Origin: Perkinsus olseni
Taxonomy: Eukaryota > Perkinsozoa > Perkinsida > Perkinsidae
NCBI GenBank assembly: GCA_013115135.1
Contig: JABANP010000011.1
Location: forward strand, 186,001-250,000
DNA: 64,000 bases
Reading direction: 5' to 3'
This document shows positions 51,718 to 64,000 of this stretch, in pieces. The stretch's first letter is position 1, and the number at the start of each line of letters is the position of its first letter. The notes beneath the pieces were generated by a model. The model had not been told where the DNA came from. It made no database searches and saw only the letters and a list, made by a program, of their open reading frames with translations. A program made the translations under genes and the position numbers.

Positions 51718-52974
51718 TTGCCCATGGTCAGACCCAGAACGCCCCCGCAGCGGCTGCTGCTGTCCGACCAACGACGGGGCAGCCGGTACAGAAACTATTG
51801 GGACAGCACTCCCGACGGTGAACGTGTACATGTAAGAAGCGTTTCTCTCGAAGTACCGCTTCAAGTGTGCATTCTGTCCAGTGTGCTCTGGGGTTCGACC
51901 CGGAGAGTGATTCCCCAAGTGTTAGAGGTTTGAACTACGTTGCTCGCAGCAGGAGCTCCCCACAGTGAGTAGTTCCCCCTCCCTTCAGGATCATTATTCC
52001 GTGTGGTCAGGTACGGGTATTTACTAGAAGTATCCGTTTGGCCTGGTTTGAAGGATCGACTCAAGAGGGAGTTCTCAATCGGAGAGAGAAGCGCAGCTGC
52101 TGAGAAGAAATTGGAGGGAGAGAGGGTCCACAACCTCAAGGGCCATCTCATGGGAGAGCTTCCTGTTCTGTCTCCCTGGGAACGGTTGATGTTAAGCTAC
52201 CTCGACAGAGGTTACAATAGGGACAAGCTGCCTTTTCCGTGCCCACCTAGTTCAGAGCGGAAGCGACGCGTACAGAGTAGGAACATTTGTCGAGCTGAGG
52301 AGACACGAAACCTCATCACTTCTAACCACGATGTCAGCACAGAGGTGGGCGTCAGTCGATGATGTCGCCTGGAGTGACGACATCCTCGTAGGTGGGTTGG
52401 ACACTATGGCTAGAGCTAGAGGTGGCAGTACCCTCGGAGGGTTTCAGGATCTCCTCACTCTTTACCAGTCTGTGGAACCATACCCCGTGAGCAAGCAGCG
52501 ACCGTTTCTCTCTCATAGCTCGTTCCATACGAGCCGCAACTCTTGTAAAAATCATGTCGTCAAGGTGTTCTTCGTTTTCTCAGAGAAACGGAGCTCAATT
52601 TCGACATGAAGCGATTGCGGGAGCTGGAAGAGGGAGCAGAGCGAGCACTCATTGATGAGACGAAAGTCTCGGACAGGCTTCACATGCGTCGTCTATGTAA
52701 ACAGCAGCTGCGTAACTACATGGAATACATCAGGGAGAGGGAGGGCCGCCCTACTGAGGCTGGGCCCAAGGAGAGACCCTCAAGGCGGAACGACTGGGTC
52801 ACATCAGACGATTCAGCTCGGGAGACACTGATGTGGCTTCTGACTGGGGTTTCCACCGCTCTCCCGGGTAACTTGAAATTAAATGGAGGCCCATACAAGA
52901 CGATAAGTTACGAAGGGAGCATGGCGGTCGAAGGAACCCCCGTCGGAAAGGTGCTCAATCGTGTATTATCATGA
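51718..52974 (+). CDS. Unknown protein, tandem paralog 2
   Basis: Order of conserved blocks: NYWDSTPDGERVHV, QCALGFDPESDSPS (in another frame), RYGYLLEVSVWPGLKDRLKR, HNLKGHLMGELPVLSPWERL, YLDRGYNRDKLPFPCPP (52,003-52,362), an intron, then MKRLRELEEGAERALIDE... LMWLLTGVSTALPGNLKLNG (52,606-52,974). The block from 52,003 to 52,362 keeps one frame here, unlike the first copy. The break before QCALG suggests an intron or a frameshift. Tetraloop-like hydrophobic MWLLTG and the Leu/Arg-rich helix before it are the best conserved parts. No family recognised. Confidence 0.45.
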
Positions 52975-52977
52975 GTG

Positions 52978-53565
52978 CGCAATGCCGGCTTTGTTGTTTC
53001 CATTATCACCACATAACGCAGAATAGCAGCAAGCTGTCATGTTGGCGTATGTTCATGTGTTGTCCATGTTAACTTGAAGCAGTCGCGTTCCCAAGTCCAC
53101 GTCTAACGAGGCAGCAGTTCGGAAGGATGCCTCACCACCGAGGCAGCTTCCTTAGAGTAGCGTTGGCCATACATACACATCACCGTGCCAAATCCTCAAA
53201 CACAATACACCAAGAGCACTGTGCATGACGTAGATCTACGAGCATGCAGCCAAGCAAGCACACCTTCAGGCTTCAAGGCTTCAGTCGAACGGCGGCACAT
53301 GCCGATACGATGATGGTTATACAGGCAATTGGAAGTCAGGAATGCCCCCCCCCGAGTGTTCCATGAGCCCCCCAGCTCTTGACGGAAGGTCTCTCCCACA
53401 TACCACTCTCGCAGTCGATATGTGTTCGAGTGAATTAGAACGATGGTCCTTATGCGGCCTGGTCCCGCGTTCCAACTACTACCAACACAACGACTTCCGT
53501 GTGATGCAAATGTATCTTTTCATAATGGTGGTATTAGGGTACGTCTATGCTACAACCAACAACTT
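52978..53565. other. Intergenic, nothing recognised
   Basis: No supported gene. It separates the paralog pair (+) from the convergent CHD gene (-). Confidence 0.5.
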
Positions 53566-53567
53566 CA

Positions 53568-59379
<5,812 letters not shown>

Positions 59380-59665
59380 ACCAATGAAAACACTCCTTCC
59401 CTATGCGGGCGACATGAGCAATGCTCAGCTATGCGACTTCATAGCACCCATCGCAGTCCCTACGGTAGCACAGGTCGTGAACACAACCCCTGCTGCCGAG
59501 GGTGATGATAGAAACGATTTTGTAAGTGTTGTAACGATCAACGCCGATCTCGGCGAAGTGAGTCAGTTTAGCCAGAGATCGTACGTACGAAATCGCACAA
59601 GGTGACTTCCCACAAATCGATCACGTGATCGATTATCTCTAACAATCCATAAACTGCTTTTCTTA

Positions 59666-59806
59666 TCATTCCCGATCGTCCTCAGCATCAGCCCTCCTCG
59701 ATGGCGCGGTCTCTATATCATAGGGTCCTATCTCCAGGTTAGCGTATCGCCCCTGGCAGGGATGAATAGCCGAGAGAAGTACGACGACAACTAGCAATGT
59801 AGACAT
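59666..59806 (-). CDS. Very short secreted-like ORF
   Basis: Starts MSTLLVVVVLLSAIHPCQG, a good signal peptide, followed by 27 polar residues ending AEDDRE. It may be a peptide gene or one exon of a larger gene with the hydrophobic segment at 59961-60110. Confidence 0.3.
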   Translation of the reverse strand: MSTLLVVVVLLSAIHPCQGRYANLEIGPYDIETAPSRRADAEDDRE

Positions 59807-59960
59807 CTTGTGCATGCGTGCAAAGGCCATCGCAAGTTGATAAGTGCGCGCAAGATACCCGCAAGGATTCAAACTTATACTCGGAATTCAGAATCCTCTG
59901 TGGATTTCACAGCAGAGGGATTAAAGTTGTAGTGAGAGAAGCTAGTAGAAGATATTTAGT

Positions 59961-60110
59961 CTAAGAGTGGGGCTTTACCTGAGTAGCGGCATTAGCGTTG
60001 GTCTGTTGTAGTAGTAGCTTCTGTGCTCCAGCGCACCATAGAGTGTAGATGAAGAGCCAAAGACAGGCCACTCCGACCACCACTCCTGCTACTATCACCC
60101 ACCGCTGCAT
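59961..60110 (-). CDS. Short transmembrane ORF or exon
   Basis: MQRWVIVAGVVVGVACLWLF plus IYTLWCAGAQ is a single strong membrane helix. It is followed by Gln/Asn-rich residues and a CAG|GTAAAG donor-like site, so it is probably an exon of a multi-exon membrane protein. Confidence 0.3.
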   Translation of the reverse strand: MQRWVIVAGVVVGVACLWLFIYTLWCAGAQKLLLQQTNANAATQVKPHS

Positions 60111-60479
60111 TGCACCTTCTGAGAACAACAGCAACAAAGATCGCTGCCACTCGGGAGACAACCCAAACGGTGTGACGCCACCGTCACGCTCGGCACCGCG
60201 GGAAGGGTATGTCCTATGGCGCCGCAAGTGCGAACGCATATACCATCACAATAGACGACATAGGAGAGAGTCATCACTGGCCAGCTACGGTCGACGATCT
60301 TGCATTTTCCAATCACCACTGGGCTTAATCTCGCTCGCCCGGAGGATGATGATGAGATTGCCGACAACGACAACTTATCATTCCCTAGGATGCCTCAAGA
60401 CGCCGAGATTAATACTGATGCTGCTGGTCGGTGGAACTGAGCCCTCCCTACTCACCTGACGTCGTCTCATCTTCGACCG

Positions 60480-61640
60480 CTACTCCTGATGAAACCTGAG
60501 CGACGACACCCTGCACTAATCGCGGATAGCGACGCATATCGCGCGCGCCCGATCGATCGATATCGGAATGAGAAAGATCCTATACCTGGCACTCACCAGG
60601 ATTTCCGTGTTCGGGTCAGTGAGGCTTCTGACCGCAGCTCGACACGTATCTGAGCTCCATAGCAGTCCTGGATGCTGTGGTGCGTAGGGGGACTCACCGT
60701 CCTCGAGAGGAGTGGCCCATTCGGCCCGTTTGCTAGTCTCTCCTCCCATGCTGGTTACTGCACAGCGACATATTGCTGGGGTCACGCTAGCTGGGACTGA
60801 GAAGGAGGAATGACTGGAGACACAGGTCTCTTGGCACCTACTTTGCTCTACAATGCATATTCTATGTGACTTCCCCGGCGCCATATTATCAGCTGGACAC
60901 TGCACCTGCGGGAGGGGCATCAATCATCTCTTCTACAGCGGAGGAAGCCACCACGACTCTACACAAGGTTCGACACATGCTACCAGAATTACTAGGGAAG
61001 CTCAGGAGTCACGGTCCTAGCCAATGTCTTCCCAGTTAAGCCGAGGGCCATGCTTCAAAACTAAGCGGTGCAATAGAGACGAGGCGACAAACGTTGCGAC
61101 ACTGTGTCCGGGGGAAACAGGTCGCGCAAGATCGGATGGCAAAAGAGGGAGGCTGAGTTTCACTACACTCCACCCGGTTGGTCAAGACTACACAACGAAT
61201 CATGATGATGAGAATGCTTCGGTCACAAATGCCCCCCACAGCCGGCTTCAACCGATGGACTTACACGATAGGAAAACCTCGTGTATAACAAATTAAGGAG
61301 CTGACATCGGGAATTCACGAAGGTGAGGTACCCAGCACTTTACGCAGGATGACAGTTTTTTGTCGTTAACGTACGAGTGGTGGCGCTCCAAGGTGGATGC
61401 TGTGGAAATTGGAACGCAGAAAGCAATGGAATAGCCCCACCACTGACCTCGAAATCCGTGTCGCTCCGTCGGGCTATTTGGGCAATTTTCCCTGTCACTG
61501 GAAGTGGTCCACATCCTCCTACAGCCACTGCTGCGTGGCTGCCGAAACCCGCACCTAGACACCAATCTCCCGGCTTGAAACGATGATATCAATTTCGTGG
61601 CGCGCGACATTTCGTAGCGTACCCGAGTCCAGACTCCGGG
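60480..61640. other. Unresolved region
   Basis: Short frames on both strands. The best looking is minus-strand 61,340-61,590 (GDWCLGAGFGSHAAVAVGG), but no domain is recognised. A + frame near 60,330-60,435 ends in an acidic stretch (PEDDDEIADNDN) and could be a terminal exon. Confidence 0.3.
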
Positions 61641-61754
61641 CTACAGGGCGTTATGGAGAAATAAGTGGAAACTGTGTACAATAGTAGGAGCGGAGAAGCG
61701 GAAAATTAGCAGGCAGGAGGAGCTGCTGCAATAGCCATGATGCATGAAAGACAG

Positions 61755-63677
61755 AAGTGACATGGTCTCACCCACGCCGCCATTCTTCAGACTCATTTTC
61801 ATCATCCCCGCCGACGAGCCGGGACTGCACGTCACGCGTCGCAACTCCAATCCCGTCTTGTGTAGAGCATGCCGTATTCGACGATAGTTGCGGTGAACCT
61901 GAAGGAGGTCCTGGGTTCGATCCCTGCACCCCGCATCTCTTACTATGCCAGGTATCTCTTCGACAGGCGAGTAGAAGCCTCCCGACTCGCTGCCAATCTG
62001 AATAGCAGATTCTAATAAACTGCCCCTCTCTCCTCCAAGAAGCCCCACCTCAGGCGACATGCTGATGATGCCCATGGCACCATAGAACCAATCGTCGCTC
62101 TCGCCACTAGCCGTGTACCTGACGACGACCAGTGCAAGAGCATGATGGCTTTTCTAATCCTAGTGCCTGAACGCTACAGGTGACGTGCAACGCGTCCAGT
62201 TTCATAGACTTCCCTAGACTGATCCCTTCTTCAATCAATATACCCTTTTGCAAGTCTGACTAGGATGTTAGGTTCGATCTCTCAACCTCTCACACAAATC
62301 ATAAGACACTTCAAATTCTATTGACAGCCCCTGACCGATGTTAGTAAGGTAGTTAGCCTATCGCAGAGAGAGGTATCAGGGCAGTCGCTGCAGAGCACTG
62401 CCGCTGTGTAGCCATGAACACTCTAGCGACCGGGACGCTACATGATGGTTCGAAGTCTGTCTCACCCTAAGAGTTTATGGGCTGGACCATAGCGGTCGAA
62501 GCCGAAGATCTCAGCCAGCTCTTTGAAGACAGCTTCATCGTCTGTCGGGAGGGTGGGCTTATCCTGACATGGCGAGTTGCTATCATTATGCCACGCGAAG
62601 GCCACGATGCATGCTATCATGTCGGAAAGATACTCGTATACATTACAGCAGCATGATGTCGGAAAGATACTCGTATACATTACAGCAGCATGATGTCGGA
62701 AAGATACTCGTATACATTACAGCAGCATGATGTCGGAAAGATACTCGTATACATTACAGCAGCATGATGTCGGAAAGATACTCGTATACATTACAGCAGC
62801 ATGATGTCGGAAAGATACTCGTATACATTACAGCAGCATGATGTCGGAAAGATACTCGTATACATTACAGCAGCATGATGTTGGAAAGTTTTTTCCTACA
62901 TATACACACCTGGTAAGCCCAAAGCAGAAGTTAGATTGTAACGAAGGCTCCATCAGCTCTACTGGGACTCACCGTGTTTGCATGGTTGAAGGGATAGGTG
63001 AGCATCGTGCCGTAGGAATGGAAATTGAGGGCTATCTTAAAGTCCCTCTCCTCCACCATCCTCTTCAATGCTTGGGTCTCCGGTTCACTGAATGGCCCCT
63101 CTCCAGCGTACCTGCCCTCATGCCAATACCGGCGGGCTCCCTCCTTACACAGGCTACTCCTCACTGCACTTGGGGTACTGCCCGGACCACTTGTACCCGA
63201 AGTTACGATTCAAGTCCACTCCACTCTTAACCTAAACAAGCCAAGATACCCGATACATCTCACCACATACTGCCATTCACGACCACTCCACGATATGGCA
63301 CCGCTAGGCGCTACACATGATGGTGACGATGCCGAGTGATAGAGGGAATACGGTATGAAGGATGGATAAGTCGTGGAGAGGAGGGCTTACAGGGTTCATA
63401 GGGCAGGTGTCACGACGATTCTTCCGGACATCCCTCATCGTGGGATCTTCCACGACCTTGTACCTGCGTACGAAGTTAGAGCTCGAAAAGCTTATTGAAC
63501 CGATCAATATATCATGATATGAATATCGCAGATCAGACAAGCTGTCGGCCTTTTGATGAGCCACTTCCAAACAGCCCGTGCAAGAAGGGGCCGTGTCCTC
63601 ATACGCGAGAGGGCGGAGGCATCGAGCTCTTCGCCGAGGACGCCATGTCAACCATTCTCGAGAGATCACCAGCGTAA
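61755..63677 (-). CDS. Zinc carboxypeptidase, M14 family
   Basis: Reading along the minus strand: REWLT-like residues near 63,655 (where M14 enzymes have HxxEW, not fully resolved across a probable splice), MRDVRKNRRDTC (about 63,420), VDLNRNFGYKWSG (63,181-63,219; Asn-Arg pair of the substrate pocket), GPFSEPETQALKRM (about 63,060-63,095), LNFHSYGTMLTYPF (His zinc ligand, about 63,012-63,030), DDEAVFKELAEIFGFDRYG (about 62,480-62,540) and GIISMSPEVGLLGGE (catalytic Glu, about 62,040-62,075). Order and spacing fit M14 carboxypeptidases, which remove C-terminal residues and are often secreted or lysosomal. A 37-bp tandem repeat sits in the intron between 62,600 and 62,950. Start and end exons uncertain. 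Confidence 0.75.
62621..62879. repeat. 37-bp tandem repeat, 7 copies
   Basis: Unit begins GTCGGAAAGATACTCGTATA; copies start at 62621, 62658, 62695, 62732, 62769, 62806 and 62843 and are identical by eye. A diverged start (GTTGGAAAG) follows at 62880. It lies in a carboxypeptidase intron. Confidence 0.95.
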
Positions 63678-63774
63678 CTATTCCATTTCATTCTCGCTGT
63701 TCCCAGCCGGAGCGGAGAACAGCATAGCAAGAATGAGGCCTGGCACAGCCTAAGGCCTCTTCTTCTGAAGACGA

Positions 63775-63975
63775 CTAGTCTGAACCCTCCTCGAGCACCC
63801 CTCCGAACAACGATGTAGATGGAGACTTGATAAATCCTAGTGATAACGGAACCCCGAGGCTCGCCAGCATCGAGACTCCCGAGGACACGTCAGAGAGGGC
63901 CTCGATACTACCGTTGTTACTGGCAAGCCTGGTAAGTGGCAGCACGTGTGTGGAATTCGATCGACGCCCCAGCAA
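63775..63975 (-). CDS. 3' end of an unidentified gene
   Basis: The minus-strand frame SIEALSDVSSGVSMLASLGV... ends with stop at 63775 after GGVLEEGSD. It looks like a C-terminal exon of a gene that continues right of the window. No family recognised. Confidence 0.35.
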   Translation of the reverse strand: MLGRRSNSTHVLPLTRLASNNGSIEALSDVSSGVSMLASLGVPLSLGFIKSPSTSLFGGVLEEGSD

Positions 63976-64000
63976 GCCGCCATTCCCGCATAATGCTCAC

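Noticed and set aside
61855..61936. B-box-like GGGTTCGATCCC with a tRNA-like 3' end (CACCCCGCA)
   Set aside because: No matching acceptor 5' strand or anticodon arm could be folded upstream, and it overlaps carboxypeptidase exon/intron sequence.

Overview
The window looks like nuclear DNA of a protist. Right of 12.6 kb the genes are interrupted by short introns (about 50-115 bp, mostly GT-AG), are packed tightly on both strands, and base composition is near balanced. The gene set (two tandem truncated hemoglobins, a HAD phosphatase with a DWDDTLLP motif, a CHD remodeler, a MINDY-type deubiquitinase, an Unkempt-like CCCH protein, and Cys-rich or signal-peptide proteins with no family I recognise) suggests an alveolate, with Perkinsus as my best guess. 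That guess comes from memory of such genomes and was not checked by a search.

The striking part is 1-12,553. It is a satellite-like array of alanine tRNA genes, all on the + strand. I count 66 full-length 72-nt units plus 6 fragments, repeated almost exactly every 141 bp (72-bp tRNA plus 69-bp spacer). Anticodons are CGC (32), TGC (33) and AGC (1, damaged). About 38 copies look structurally intact and carry the G3:U70 alanine identity pair. CGC and TGC units mostly alternate as a 282-bp dimer. At the left end, and partly at the right end, a third degenerate type makes a 423-bp trimer, so the array has higher-order repeat structure. The spacers have no run of four T's downstream of the genes, apart from two upstream-spacer variants, and each spacer holds a small hairpin. 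The array runs off the left edge of the window.

Several foreign segments interrupt the array, each inside or at the edge of a tRNA unit: a 428-bp retroposon-like element (3208-3635) with a 14-bp target duplication and a (TTGAA)4 tail; a 316-bp unidentified segment present twice through a 919-bp duplication (7903-8218 and 8822-9137); and a 1.9-kb element (10003-11924) flanked by a 13-bp near-duplication, with a 30-bp-arm perfect palindrome and a roughly 490-codon frame with two C-x2-C...H...C clusters.

From 12.6 to 64 kb the layout is: small membrane protein exons (13.1-13.6, -), FAD amine oxidase (13.9-15.7, -), unknown (15.7-16.5, -), MINDY deubiquitinase with ubiquitin-interacting motifs (16.5-19.3, -), HAD phosphatase (20.3-22.1, -), low-complexity protein (23.1-26.2, -), large helical-repeat-like gene (26.9-36.0, -), SR splicing factor (36.1-37.0, -), secreted protein (37.9-38.5, +), CCCH zinc-finger protein (38.7-40.5, +), unknown exons (40.5-44.6, +), Cys-rich secreted repeat protein (45.8-46.9, +), two truncated hemoglobins (47.2-48.9, -), a tandem pair of disrupted unknown paralogs (50.0-53.0, +), CHD chromatin remodeler (53.6-59.4, -), small ORFs (59.7-60.5), M14 zinc carboxypeptidase (61.7-63.7, -), and the 3' end of another gene (63.8 onward, -). 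Exon boundaries are read by eye, so gene spans outside the tRNA array are approximate.
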